Source of the DNA: Palsa-360 sp963710315
Lineage (GTDB): Bacteria > Acidobacteriota > Terriglobia > Acidiferrales > UBA7541
Length of the DNA: 64,000 nt
NCBI GenBank assembly: GCA_963710315.1
Contig: CAVPZW010000009.1
Coordinates: 372,001 to 436,000, forward strand
Reading direction: 5' to 3'
The notes beneath the pieces are model-generated. The model did no database searches and was not told where the DNA came from. It saw nothing but the letters and a program-made list of their open reading frames with translations. Positions 26,978 to 35,311 of this stretch are shown piece by piece. Every line of letters starts with the position of its first letter. Position 1 is the first letter of the stretch. A program made the translations under genes and the position numbers.

Positions 26978-27721
26978 ATGAAACTCGACGGCAAAATCGC
27001 GGTGGTAACCGGCGCCGCTTCCGGCATCGGCTTGGCGACCGCTGAAACTCTGGCCGCTGCCGGTGCGCGCGTGATCGTAGCCGACATCGCCGAGGAAAAA
27101 GGAGAGGCCGCCGCTGCCTCCATTCAAGAGAAGGGCTACAAGGCCGAGTACGTTCACCTCGATATCACCGATGACGCATCGATCGCCGCCTTCGCCGAAA
27201 CGATCCAGGGAAGGGCTGGCACGGTTGACATCATAGTAAATGGCGCCGGCTGGGGCCAGATAAGCTTCTGGGAGATGCCCCTCGATGTTTGGGACAAGAT
27301 CGTGACGCTCAACCTGATGGGACCAATGAAGTTGGTCAGGGCTCTATTGCCCAAGATGATGGAGCGCAATGGCGGAAAGATCATCAATGTCGCCAGCGAT
27401 GCAGGCAGGGTCGGCAGCTCCGGCGAAACTGTCTACGCCGGAGCCAAGGGCGGTCTGATTGCCTTCACAAAGTCGCTCGCCCGCGAAGTAGCCCGCTACA
27501 ACATTAATGTCAACTGCGTCTGTCCGGGTCCCACGGAAACGCCTCTTCTGTTTGCCGTGCCGGAGAAGCATTTGGAGGCGTTTAAGCGCGCCATACCTTT
27601 CCGCCGGTTCGCCAAGCCTCAAGAAATCGCCGACGCCATTTTATTTTTCGCAAGCGCCAGGTCCGACTACATCACGGGCCAGGTTTTGAGTGTCAATGGC
27701 GGCCTGACAATGGTTGGCTAA
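26978..27721 (+). CDS. SDR oxidoreductase, BadH-like (2-hydroxycyclohexanecarboxyl-CoA dehydrogenase type)
   Basis: The ATG at 26978 has GGAG 5 nt upstream; 247 residues. It has the NAD-binding motif TGAASGIG (residues 12-19), NGAGWG, catalytic Ser in INVASDAGRVG, and YAGAK (YxxxK). The run GSSGETVYAGAKGGL, the following KSLARE, and NVNCVCPGPTETPLL closely resemble BadH, which oxidises 2-hydroxycyclohexanecarboxyl-CoA to the 2-oxo compound. It lies 33 bp after the ligase-crotonase gene and 22 bp before the next crotonase, so it is in an operon. The substrate is inferred from resemblance and context. Confidence 0.85.
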   Translation: MKLDGKIAVVTGAASGIGLATAETLAAAGARVIVADIAEEKGEAAAASIQEKGYKAEYVHLDITDDASIAAFAETIQGRAGTVDIIVNGAGWGQISFWEMPLDVWDKIVTLNLMGPMKLVRALLPKMMERNGGKIINVASDAGRVGSSGETVYAGAKGGLIAFTKSLAREVARYNINVNCVCPGPTETPLLFAVPEKHLEAFKRAIPFRRFAKPQEIADAILFFASARSDYITGQVLSVNGGLTMVG

Positions 27722-27743
27722 TCCATGCATACGGAGCAATAAG

Positions 27744-28565
27744 ATGATGAAGAAAGTCCAAATGGCAAACTATAAGGCCACCCATTTCGGCTGGACCGTC
27801 TCCGGGAAGGTTGCCACGATTACTCTCAACCGTCCCGAGCGTAAGAATCCAATCACCTTCGAGTCCTACGCCGAATTACGAGACCTGTTTCGCGAATTGG
27901 TCTACGCGACCGATGTCAAGGCGGTGGTGTTCACCGGCGCGGGAGGCAATTTCTGCTCCGGCGGAGACGTTCACGACATCATTGGCAAGCTGGTTAAGAT
28001 GGATATCCTTGAATTGCTCGCGTTCACCCGAATGACCGGCGATCTGATTAAGGCCATGCGTTCGTGCCCGCAGCCCATTATCTCCGCGATCGATGGGATT
28101 TGCGCCGGCGCGGGAGCCATGATTGCCTGCGGCTCGGACCTGCGATTCGGCACCGCGCGCAGCAAAGTTGCGTTCCTGTTTGTGCGCGTCGGGCTGGCGG
28201 CCGCCGACATGGGCGCGTGCACACTCTTGCCTCGATTGATCGGAATGTCGCGCGCGGCGGATCTGCTCTACACGGGCCGCGCCATGGGCGGAGAGGAAGC
28301 AGAGCGCTTTGGCTTCTACAACCGCGTGGTGGAACCGGAGAAGTTACTGGAGGAAGCAACTGCAATGGCCAATTCGCTCGCCAATGGCCCTACGTTTGGC
28401 CACGGCATGACGAAAACCATGCTGTATCAGGAATGGAGCCAGGGCCTGGACGAGTGTATCGAAGCCGAAGCTCAGGCACAGGCCATTTGCATGCAGACCC
28501 AGGACTTCCAACGCGCCTACAAAGCCTTCGCGGCCAAACAGACACCTGTATTCGAGGGCAACTGA
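27744..28565 (+). CDS. Atypical crotonase-superfamily protein lacking both hydratase glutamates
   Basis: The ATG at 27744 has GGAG 7 nt upstream, giving 273 residues. The crotonase fold is clear (TITLNRPERKNPITF, GAGGNFCSGGDVHDI with the oxyanion-hole Gly, AIDGICAGAGAMIACGSDLRFGT). In classical enoyl-CoA hydratases two Glu residues occupy GCELA and PEI. Here those positions are Met (GAGAMIACGSD) and a non-acidic residue (FLFVRVGLAAADMG). It probably does not catalyse simple hydration and may be a hydrolase, isomerase or lyase of the superfamily. Its TGA stop overlaps the next gene's ATG (TGATG), so translation is likely coupled. Confidence 0.82.
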   Translation: MMKKVQMANYKATHFGWTVSGKVATITLNRPERKNPITFESYAELRDLFRELVYATDVKAVVFTGAGGNFCSGGDVHDIIGKLVKMDILELLAFTRMTGDLIKAMRSCPQPIISAIDGICAGAGAMIACGSDLRFGTARSKVAFLFVRVGLAAADMGACTLLPRLIGMSRAADLLYTGRAMGGEEAERFGFYNRVVEPEKLLEEATAMANSLANGPTFGHGMTKTMLYQEWSQGLDECIEAEAQAQAICMQTQDFQRAYKAFAAKQTPVFEGN

Positions 28566-29740
28566 TGGCGGATAAAACTTTCCTCGCCTGGCCCTTTTTC
28601 GATGACGCGCATCGATCCCTCGCCGGAGAATTGGAGCGCTGGGCGAGCGAAACCCTGCCGCCGCTTCTTGAAGGTTCCGAGGACAGTTCGAATGCGGTCT
28701 ATGCCTGCGTCCAGAGGATCGTGGCCGAGCTTGGCAAGGCGGGGCTGCTGCGCGTCTGTGTCCCAAAAGCCTACGGCGGAGAACGCGAGAACCTCGACGT
28801 ACGCAGCCTGTGCCTGGCTCGCGAAATCATGGGCCGGGCTTCGGGCCTGGCGGACTTTGCCCTGGCCATGCAGGGACTGGGAAGCGCTCCGGTTACGCTT
28901 TACGGCCGCGAGGATCAGAAGCGTTCCATGTTGCCGCGGGTGGCGGCCGGTACCGCGCTCGCCGCGTTTGCGCTTTCTGAACCGGATGCCGGATCGGACG
29001 TCAGCGCTATATCCACAACGGCTACGCGCGACGGCAACTTTTGGCGGCTCGACGGTGTCAAGACGTGGATTTCGAACGCGGGACTGGCGGCCTTCTATAT
29101 TGTCTTTGCCCGCACGGGCGAAGGGCCTGGGACTAAGGGCCTGTCCGCGTTCATCGTCGATGCCGACTGTTCTGGTCTGGACGTCTCCGAGCGCATCGAC
29201 GTCATCGCGCCGCATCCACTCGGCACGCTGCGTCTAGCCGACTGCCGCGTTCCCGCCGACTCCCTGCTGGGTCAGCCTGGCGAGGGTTTCAAAATTGCCA
29301 TGTCGACTCTGGACATCTTCCGCTCCACGGTTGGGGCCGCCGCGTTGGGCTTCGCCCGCCGGGCGCTGGACGAGGCGACGGATAGGGCCCGGAAGCGGCG
29401 CATGTTCGGCCGTGTACAGGCCGATTTCCAGTTGACTCAGGCTAAAATCGGAGACATGGCCGTTTTAGTTGACGCTTCGGCTTTGCTGATCTACCGATCT
29501 GCATGGACCAAGGATGTGTTGGGCGTGCGCGTAACGCGGGAAGCATCGATGGCCAAGCTGTTCGCCACCGAATCGGCGCAGCAAGTGATCGACGCGGCCG
29601 TGCAAATCTTCGGAGGATTGGGCGTCGTTCGCGGAATCACGGTGGAACGGCTGTATCGCGAGATCCGGGCGTTGCGCATCTATGAAGGCGCAAGCGAAGT
29701 ATTGAAGCTGATTATCGCCTCGAAAGTGCTGGAAGCCTGA
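28565..29740 (+). CDS. Acyl-CoA dehydrogenase
   Basis: The ATG at 28565 overlaps the preceding stop by 1 nt; 391 residues. Flavin and substrate motifs are present: FALSEPDAGSDVSA (residues about 137-150), the KTWISNAGLAAFYIVFART sheet domain, and QIFGGLGVVRG. The catalytic-base Glu is in IYEGASEVLKL near the C-terminus. In this operon it may oxidise a cyclohexanecarboxyl-CoA or other alicyclic acyl-CoA (AliB/BadJ type), passing electrons to ETF. No etf genes are in the window. Side-chain beta-oxidation of phenylpropanoid-CoA is an alternative role. Confidence 0.9.
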   Translation: MADKTFLAWPFFDDAHRSLAGELERWASETLPPLLEGSEDSSNAVYACVQRIVAELGKAGLLRVCVPKAYGGERENLDVRSLCLAREIMGRASGLADFALAMQGLGSAPVTLYGREDQKRSMLPRVAAGTALAAFALSEPDAGSDVSAISTTATRDGNFWRLDGVKTWISNAGLAAFYIVFARTGEGPGTKGLSAFIVDADCSGLDVSERIDVIAPHPLGTLRLADCRVPADSLLGQPGEGFKIAMSTLDIFRSTVGAAALGFARRALDEATDRARKRRMFGRVQADFQLTQAKIGDMAVLVDASALLIYRSAWTKDVLGVRVTREASMAKLFATESAQQVIDAAVQIFGGLGVVRGITVERLYREIRALRIYEGASEVLKLIIASKVLEA

Positions 29741-29743
29741 GTT

Positions 29744-29772
29744 GTAGGGGCACGGCAATGCCGTGCCCCTAC
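29744..29772. repeat. 29-bp palindrome, second copy of the GTAGGGGCACGGCA hairpin
   Basis: Perfect 14-bp arms around one A, matching the core of 15570-15602. It sits 4 bp after the acyl-CoA dehydrogenase stop and could act as a terminator-like hairpin, but it has no U-tract. Confidence 0.9.
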
Positions 29773-29815
29773 TCCGTGCAGTAAACCAAATCAACGCAGG
29801 ATACGAGACATCTTC

Positions 29816-30613
29816 ATGGAAATGAACATCGGAGCGCCATTTGCCCGCCATCACGCCATCGTCACCGGCGGAGGGCGCGGAATCGGCGCGGCAATCGCGG
29901 AGTCGCTGGCGGGCCTGGGCGCATCGGTTTCTCTCATTGGCCGCAACGCCGAATCGCTGCAAGCCACGGCGGACCGCATCATCAAGGAACATGGCGTCAA
30001 AGTGGCGACCGCGTCCGCCGATGTTGCGGATGAAGCCGCAGTCCGCAAGGCAATATCCACGCTCAAAGATGCGCTGGGGGCGGCAACAATTTTAGTCAAC
30101 AACGCCGGCATCGCCCAGTCTTCCCCCTTCCTGAAGTCGGACGCGGCATTCTGGCGCAAGGTGCTCGACGTCGATTTGATGGGCGCGGTCTATTGCACGC
30201 AAGCTGTTTTGCCGGACATGCTGGAATCCAAGTGGGGCCGGGTCATTAACATCGCTTCGACGGCCGGGGTGAAGGGATTCGCTTACATCGCCACATATTG
30301 CGCAGCCAAGCACGGCATGATTGGCCTAACCCGAGCCTTGGCCATGGAAACCGCGCGCACGGGCGTGACGGTCAATGCGGTGTGTCCCGGTTACACCGAC
30401 ACGGACATGACCACCCAAAGCATTGCAAACATCATGAAAAAAACAGGACGCAGCCGGGAGGAAACCATTGCCAGCCTGGTGGCACAAAATCCGCAAGGGC
30501 GTTTAATTCAGCCGGCCGAGGTGGCGGATGCGGTGGCTTGGCTGTGCGGCGATAACGCCGCGTCCGTGACGGGGCAAAACATCGTAATTGCCGGCGGCGA
30601 GATTACGCCATGA
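29816..30613 (+). CDS. SDR-family 3-hydroxyacyl-CoA dehydrogenase-like oxidoreductase
   Basis: The 265-residue SDR has TGGGRGIG (NAD(P) binding, residues about 18-25), NNAGIAQ, catalytic Ser in NIASTAGVKG, and YCAAK as YxxxK. The C-terminal motif SVTGQNIVIAGGE is typical of classical SDRs such as beta-hydroxyacyl-CoA dehydrogenases. It is the last gene of the ligase operon, separated from the acyl-CoA dehydrogenase by 75 bp that hold a hairpin. Together with the BadH-like enzyme it supplies a second hydroxyacyl-CoA oxidation step. The exact substrate is unknown. Confidence 0.85.
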   Translation: MEMNIGAPFARHHAIVTGGGRGIGAAIAESLAGLGASVSLIGRNAESLQATADRIIKEHGVKVATASADVADEAAVRKAISTLKDALGAATILVNNAGIAQSSPFLKSDAAFWRKVLDVDLMGAVYCTQAVLPDMLESKWGRVINIASTAGVKGFAYIATYCAAKHGMIGLTRALAMETARTGVTVNAVCPGYTDTDMTTQSIANIMKKTGRSREETIASLVAQNPQGRLIQPAEVADAVAWLCGDNAASVTGQNIVIAGGEITP

Positions 30614-30617
30614 GTTC

Positions 30618-30830
30618 GTAGCGCAGGCTTCAGAGTCTGTGTGAGAACTGAGTTTTGGATCATGTAGCGCCCGCCTTCAGGCGGGCATCTGCTTGATTCC
30701 AAAGTGCCCGCCTGAAGGCGGGCGCTACAAAAACCCCTCAATTTTGAGTTCTCACACAGACTCTTCAGCCTTTGAGTTTTCCTGATTGGAAGCACTAAAC
30801 CCCACGGGCTTGAACAGCCTGCGCTGCTAA
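30618..30830. repeat. Nested inverted repeats between convergent operons
   Basis: Inner perfect 24-bp arms (30664-30687 and 30705-30728, containing GTAGCGCCCGCCTTCAGGCG) lie inside perfect 18-bp arms AGAGTCTGTGTGAGAACT (30632-30649 and 30747-30764). These in turn lie inside imperfect GCGCAGGCT-type arms. The ligase operon and hcrCAB converge here, so the structure may terminate both. It also looks like a repeat inserted into a repeat. Confidence 0.85.
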
Positions 30831-30853
30831 ATGCCACTTCGCCTTCCGCCCTT

Positions 30854-31894
30854 TCAATTGCAGTTAGCTTGCAAGTCATAATGCGTCAACTGCAAGCGAT
30901 GAGCCTGCATGTCGTCCCCGCGAAGTTCGCGCAGGGCATTGGTCACGAATTCAGCGGCGACTTTCTTTCGCCAACTCATGTCGAAATCGGTGTTGTCGAG
31001 AGGCTTTGCGAGCCGTGCCGCCAGCGCGGCAGCCTGCTCTATTGCTTGATCGTTGAGAGGGCGGCCCAGAAGCGAATTCCCTGCCTCCACGGCAACCAGC
31101 GGGCGGGAAGCGACAGCGCCAAGAACGATTCTGGCCGCCTCGACGACGCCACCCGTCGATAGGCGCGCCGCAGCCGCAACGGAGAGCACCGGAAAGTCGA
31201 ACGATCCGCGACGCCGCAGCTTCCAATAGGCGCTCTTCCATCCGTGCAGTCCGCCCAGCCGTATTTCCGTCAGAATCTCGTTGGGACGGCGTGTGAGGTA
31301 ATTTATCCCGTCATTGTTATACAAGTCGGCCAGCGGGATTTCGCGCACCTCGGAGCGTGATTGCAGCCGCACACTCGCTCCTAAAGCGATGAGCGCCGGC
31401 GCCGTGTCCGTGGACGAAACGGCCATGCACTTCGGGCTGCCTGTCGCCACCCAGCAAATTTCGCCGTCCTTTTTCTTGCAGAAGTTGATCGCTTTCCGCC
31501 ATTCGTAATTCTGGTTGTAGTAAGTGCAGCGGGTATCGAGGCAGATGTTTCCGCCGAGCGTTGCCGTGTTGCGGATATTCGGCGTTGCGACGAGAGACGC
31601 GGCCTGCCATAGAGCGGAGCTTCCATTCCTCAAACGAGCATCTTGCGCGATCTCGGCAAGCGTCAGGCATGCTCCGAGCCGCGTGGACGATTCGTCCAAT
31701 TGAACGCCGCTCAAACCTTCAACTTGCCGAAGGCTGATCAGGGTTCGCGGAACTTGTTGTCTCCGCTTCATATTCGGGAGCAGGTCCGTGCCTCCTGCAA
31801 GCACCATGGAGCTTGGCCCCTCGCCGTCGAGAATACGAGCGGCCTCCTCGACGGTACGAGGCGCGCGAAATTCGAAAAGCGGCAGCCGCATCAT
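30854..31894 (-). CDS. hcrB: 4-hydroxybenzoyl-CoA reductase beta subunit (FAD and 4Fe-4S)
   Basis: The ATG at 31894 overlaps the hcrA stop (ATGA); 346 residues. The protein is a xanthine-dehydrogenase-family FAD subunit (VLAGGTDLLPNMKRR, TPNIRNTATLGGNICLD). It also carries the extra loop that distinguishes 4-hydroxybenzoyl-CoA reductase, with Cys123, Cys139, Cys147 and Cys156 (RCTYYNQNYEWR ... NFCKKKDGEICW ... SPKCMAV). In the Thauera enzyme the equivalent four cysteines bind a 4Fe-4S cluster that passes low-potential electrons. This is strong evidence for aromatic dehydroxylation rather than CO or xanthine oxidation. Confidence 0.93.
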   Translation of the reverse strand: MMRLPLFEFRAPRTVEEAARILDGEGPSSMVLAGGTDLLPNMKRRQQVPRTLISLRQVEGLSGVQLDESSTRLGACLTLAEIAQDARLRNGSSALWQAASLVATPNIRNTATLGGNICLDTRCTYYNQNYEWRKAINFCKKKDGEICWVATGSPKCMAVSSTDTAPALIALGASVRLQSRSEVREIPLADLYNNDGINYLTRRPNEILTEIRLGGLHGWKSAYWKLRRRGSFDFPVLSVAAAARLSTGGVVEAARIVLGAVASRPLVAVEAGNSLLGRPLNDQAIEQAAALAARLAKPLDNTDFDMSWRKKVAAEFVTNALRELRGDDMQAHRLQLTHYDLQANCN

Positions 31895-34419
31895 GAGCTG
31901 AGCACCCGTTCTTTCTCGGCACGCGGTTTCGGACGGCGCGGAGCTTCGTTGGTTGCATGGCCGTCCCCACCCTCCCAGGGAGGAGGAACGCGAAGAGTTT
32001 CCGGCCAAGAGACTTCCGGGAAATGCGTCGGGCCGAAACGCGGCGCGCGCCCCGCTTTCTTTTCGGCTAACGCCTTCAGAATCTTTTCCGGCGTGATGGG
32101 TACTTCGTCGATTCTAACTCCCACCGCGTCGTAGATGGCATTCGCCAGGGCCGGCATGATCGGCAGCAATGGACCCTGCCCAACTTCTTTTGCACCAAAC
32201 GGACCCTGTGGATCGGGGTCCGCTATGATTTCGGTGACGATTTCAGGCATGTCCAGCGAGGTTGGACTCTTATATTCGAGCATAGAAGGAAATTTGTGCA
32301 CCAGCGCGTGGGAGAATTTCTCGGGAAGGCGGCGGAACTCCTGTTCCTCCATGAGCGCTTCGCCGAGCCCCATGTACACACTGCCCTCCACCTGGCCACG
32401 GACGAGCGTCGGATTGAGCTGGCACCCGAGGTCGTGAGCGATCCATATTTTGGGGATGGTGATCCAGCCCGTGGTGGGACTGACTTCGACTTCGATCACG
32501 GCGGCTGTATACGAATAAGTGGGAGATGTACCCACGCCGCCGCCTTTATACTGCGCGGCCGGCATTTTCGGAGGTGTGTAAGAGCCGACCGTGCCAATCG
32601 TGCCGAAGCGAGTCTCCGCAAGACATACGGCTTCCACAAAGGTGGTTCCGATCTCGGGATTGGCCGAATCGAACACGCGATGGCCCGCAAAACGCAGACG
32701 CTCCTTGGGCAACTGGAGTTTTTCGGCCACGGCCTCTGCCAGCATTGCCTTGGCTCTTTCCGCGGCTTGGATGGCTGCATTGCCGGCCATCAGAGTCACG
32801 CGGCTCGAGTAAGACCCTAGATCAACCGGCCCGAGATCGGTATCTCCCGAATACACGCGAATGTCCAACGTCGTAATGCCCAGAACTTCGGCGACCATCG
32901 ACGCCAATACGTCATCCGAGCCTTGCCCGATCTCACTCGTGCCGGAAAAAACAGTGACGCCTCCTCCGCGATCGAGCTTGAGCTGAATTCCGGAATGAGG
33001 CATGGAGTTCCAATAAATGGGAAGTCCCGCCCCGGTCAGAAAGCAGGAGCAGGCAAGTCCCACGCCGCGGCCTTCGGGAAGCTTGCGGAATTTTTCATTC
33101 CAATTGGAAGTTCGAACCACGCTGCGGATACAATCGGCCAGCTTCATCGTCCTCAACTGAAGGAAATTCGCCGTAAGCGAGTTGGGCGATTCCACAATGC
33201 GCAGCCGTAAGTCAGCAGGATCGATTTTTAGTTTTTCGGCAATTTTATCGAGTTGAATTTCCTGGCCGAAACGTGGCTGGACGGTGCCATGCCCGCGCTT
33301 CGGCCCGCAGGGCGGTTTGTTGGTGAAAACGCGGCAAGCCCGGTAGCGGTAGCGGGGAATGTGATAGGTCGTTGTCTGCAAAGCTCCGGCATAAAAAGTG
33401 CTGGCAACGCCATAGGAACCGTAAGCTCCCCCGTCGATCACGTTTTGCAGCTGCATGGCCGTGATCGTGCCGTCCTTCTTCACGCCTGTTTTGAACTTCA
33501 TCAAGACTGGGTGGCGGCCTCTGTGACAATAGAAAACTTCTTCGCGGGTCAGGCAGATCTTGACGGGACGATCGAGAACGAGGGCCGCCTTGGCAGCCGC
33601 AATTTCGTGAGCGAAGGGATCGCTCTTCCCGCCAAAACCTCCGCCGTTCGGAGTGGCAATGACGCGAATCTGCGCCCGCGGCATCTCCAGCACTTTCGCC
33701 AGGGCAATATGCAGGTAATGGGGCGTTTGAGTGCTCGACCAAATGGTAAGTTTCCCCTCGGAATCCTTGGTGGCAACCACGGCATGCTGCTCCATAGCCA
33801 GATGGTTATTTCCCTGATAGAAAAAAATGTCCTCAAAAATTTCGTCCGCCTCGGCGAACCCGGCTTCGACGTCCCCAAAATCAAATGCCACCCGTTTGTG
33901 AATGTTTCCTTCCTCACCGTAATCGTGAATCCGCGGCTCAGGCGTGGACAGGGCTTCCTCGGGATTGGAAATTGTGGGCAAGACCTCGTAATCGACGTCA
34001 ATGAGGTCGAGAGCCTCGAACGCGGTCAGTTCCTCGCGGGCGATTACGGCTGCTACCGCATCTCCCACGTGCCTGACGCGATCGACTGCAAGGGCGTGCT
34101 CGTCCTGGCTTACCGGCAAGATCCCGTATTTGATCGGAAGATCTTTCCCCGTTAACACCAGGTACACACCGGGATGAGCCAGCGCACGCGATGTGTCGAT
34201 GTTCCGGATGCGCGCGTGCGGATGGGGCGATCGCAGAAGCTTGCCATACGCCATGCGCCGCAGGAAAATGTCGTCCGCGTAAACGGTCTGGCCAGTCACC
34301 TTCGCCCGGGCATCGACCCGTCGCCGGGGCACGCCAACAACATGATGCTGCCCTCCGTCCGGCCGCAAATCACCGCGGGCTGCATTCGATGGTTTCGACC
34401 GATCGGATTTGTCGGGCAT
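31891..34419 (-). CDS. hcrA: 4-hydroxybenzoyl-CoA reductase alpha subunit (molybdenum cofactor)
   Basis: The ATG at 34419 has GGAGAG upstream; 842 residues, about 70 longer than Thauera HcrA because of N- and C-terminal extensions. It has the xanthine-oxidase-family layout: VVGVPRRRVDARAKVTGQTVYADDI, Moco-binding GGGFGGKSDPFAHE, GPKRGHGTVQPRFGQE, SGTSEIGQGSDDV, and the C-terminal GAKEVGQGPLLPIMPALANAI with the conserved active-site Glu. The complex removes the para-hydroxyl of 4-hydroxybenzoyl-CoA to give benzoyl-CoA, using reduced ferredoxin. It follows hcrC by 40 bp and overlaps hcrB by 4 bp. Confidence 0.93.
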   Translation of the reverse strand: MPDKSDRSKPSNAARGDLRPDGGQHHVVGVPRRRVDARAKVTGQTVYADDIFLRRMAYGKLLRSPHPHARIRNIDTSRALAHPGVYLVLTGKDLPIKYGILPVSQDEHALAVDRVRHVGDAVAAVIAREELTAFEALDLIDVDYEVLPTISNPEEALSTPEPRIHDYGEEGNIHKRVAFDFGDVEAGFAEADEIFEDIFFYQGNNHLAMEQHAVVATKDSEGKLTIWSSTQTPHYLHIALAKVLEMPRAQIRVIATPNGGGFGGKSDPFAHEIAAAKAALVLDRPVKICLTREEVFYCHRGRHPVLMKFKTGVKKDGTITAMQLQNVIDGGAYGSYGVASTFYAGALQTTTYHIPRYRYRACRVFTNKPPCGPKRGHGTVQPRFGQEIQLDKIAEKLKIDPADLRLRIVESPNSLTANFLQLRTMKLADCIRSVVRTSNWNEKFRKLPEGRGVGLACSCFLTGAGLPIYWNSMPHSGIQLKLDRGGGVTVFSGTSEIGQGSDDVLASMVAEVLGITTLDIRVYSGDTDLGPVDLGSYSSRVTLMAGNAAIQAAERAKAMLAEAVAEKLQLPKERLRFAGHRVFDSANPEIGTTFVEAVCLAETRFGTIGTVGSYTPPKMPAAQYKGGGVGTSPTYSYTAAVIEVEVSPTTGWITIPKIWIAHDLGCQLNPTLVRGQVEGSVYMGLGEALMEEQEFRRLPEKFSHALVHKFPSMLEYKSPTSLDMPEIVTEIIADPDPQGPFGAKEVGQGPLLPIMPALANAIYDAVGVRIDEVPITPEKILKALAEKKAGRAPRFGPTHFPEVSWPETLRVPPPWEGGDGHATNEAPRRPKPRAEKERVLSS

Positions 34420-34459
34420 ACGCTCTCCTGAATTCCTCGGCGATCCTGCTTTCCGGATG

Positions 34460-34984
34460 TTAATTGGCAGGCTCGCTGCGCTTGGCGATTTCGAGCATCG
34501 CGGCTTCAACAGCGTCGAAAATTTGCAGGTAGCCGGTGCAGCGGCACAAGTTTCCCGAAAGCGCTTCCCGGATCTGATCGCGGCTCGGATTCGGATTCTT
34601 ATCCAGCAGCGATTTCGCCGTCAGGAGAATGCCGGCGGTGCAATAGCCGCACTGCGAGCCGCCGTGGTCGGCAAAAGCCTCCTGCAAAGGATGCAGATTC
34701 CCGTCCGACACGAGACCTTCCACGGTTTCCACTTCCCGCCCGTCGCACTCGACCGCCAGCACCAGACAGGAGAGCACCGGCTTGCCGTCCAATATAACGG
34801 TGCAGGCTCCGCACTCTCCGAGTTCGCATCCGTGCTTGGTTCCGGTATGGCCCAGATCCTCGCGAAGGATTTCCAGCAGGGTTTTGTAAGGCGCGAAAGA
34901 AACATCCACCCCTTCGCCGTTCAACGTGATTCTGATTTTCGCTGTCTTCTCGGATTCAATTGGAAGGTTGGGCCGGGTCGCCAC
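34460..34984 (-). CDS. hcrC: 4-hydroxybenzoyl-CoA reductase gamma subunit (two 2Fe-2S clusters)
   Basis: The 174-residue protein, with a GTG start, has the plant-ferredoxin-like cluster CELGECGACTVILDGKPVLSC (residues about 53-73). The second 2Fe-2S domain has QCGYCTAGILLTAKSLL and GNLCRCTGY. This is the standard small subunit of Mo-hydroxylase-type enzymes and is first in the hcrCAB operon. The promoter faces the PaaH-like gene across a 327-bp region with three CRP/FNR-type sites. Confidence 0.93.
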   Translation of the reverse strand: MATRPNLPIESEKTAKIRITLNGEGVDVSFAPYKTLLEILREDLGHTGTKHGCELGECGACTVILDGKPVLSCLVLAVECDGREVETVEGLVSDGNLHPLQEAFADHGGSQCGYCTAGILLTAKSLLDKNPNPSRDQIREALSGNLCRCTGYLQIFDAVEAAMLEIAKRSEPAN

Positions 34985-35071
34985 GTGGACTCACCTCAGT
35001 AACTCTTGGCACATTTGCCACCGCTTTGTCTTCTGCCTATTCAGGCTAGGGTAGAGCCGCCACATCACACA

Positions 35072-35195
35072 GTGATTGAAGTCACGTAGTCTTGTGACGA
35101 TCATCACGCGAAACGGGAACACCGATCAAAGCTACAATTCCGGCACACTTCCTTTTTAAACTTCGTCGTCGGCCGAATGTTGTGACGCCAGTCAC
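35072..35195. promoter_or_regulatory. Three CRP/FNR-type sites between hcrC and the hydroxyacyl-CoA dehydrogenase gene
   Basis: GTGATTGAAGTCAC (35072-35085), GTGACGATCATCAC (35094-35107) and GTGACGCCAGTCAC (35182-35195) all fit GTGA-N6-TCAC. The first two centres are 22 bp apart; the third is 88 bp further on, which is four times 22. The 34985-35311 intergenic region otherwise holds only the divergent promoters. Confidence 0.65.
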
Positions 35196-35311
35196 TGCTA
35201 TTTCAGGCCCGTCCTACCCAGACTACAAACCGTATCGAACAAATACCTTTCCAGGTCCGGCTCGAATTGCGGGTCGATACGAGTTGCTAAACCCAAGGAG
35301 CGAATACGCGA

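Noticed and set aside
30632..30764. Repeat cluster considered as a CRISPR array
   Set aside because: The repeats are inverted and nested, not direct and regularly spaced, and no cas genes are present.
30854..34984. Reading hcrCAB as CO dehydrogenase or xanthine dehydrogenase
   Set aside because: The FAD subunit has the additional four-cysteine loop (Cys123, 139, 147, 156) found in 4-hydroxybenzoyl-CoA reductase and absent from the other family members.
35061..35070. ACATCACACA beside the CRP/FNR-type sites as a sixth site
   Set aside because: TCAC-ACA-GTGA has the half-sites in reversed order with the wrong spacing for the GTGA-N6-TCAC pattern.
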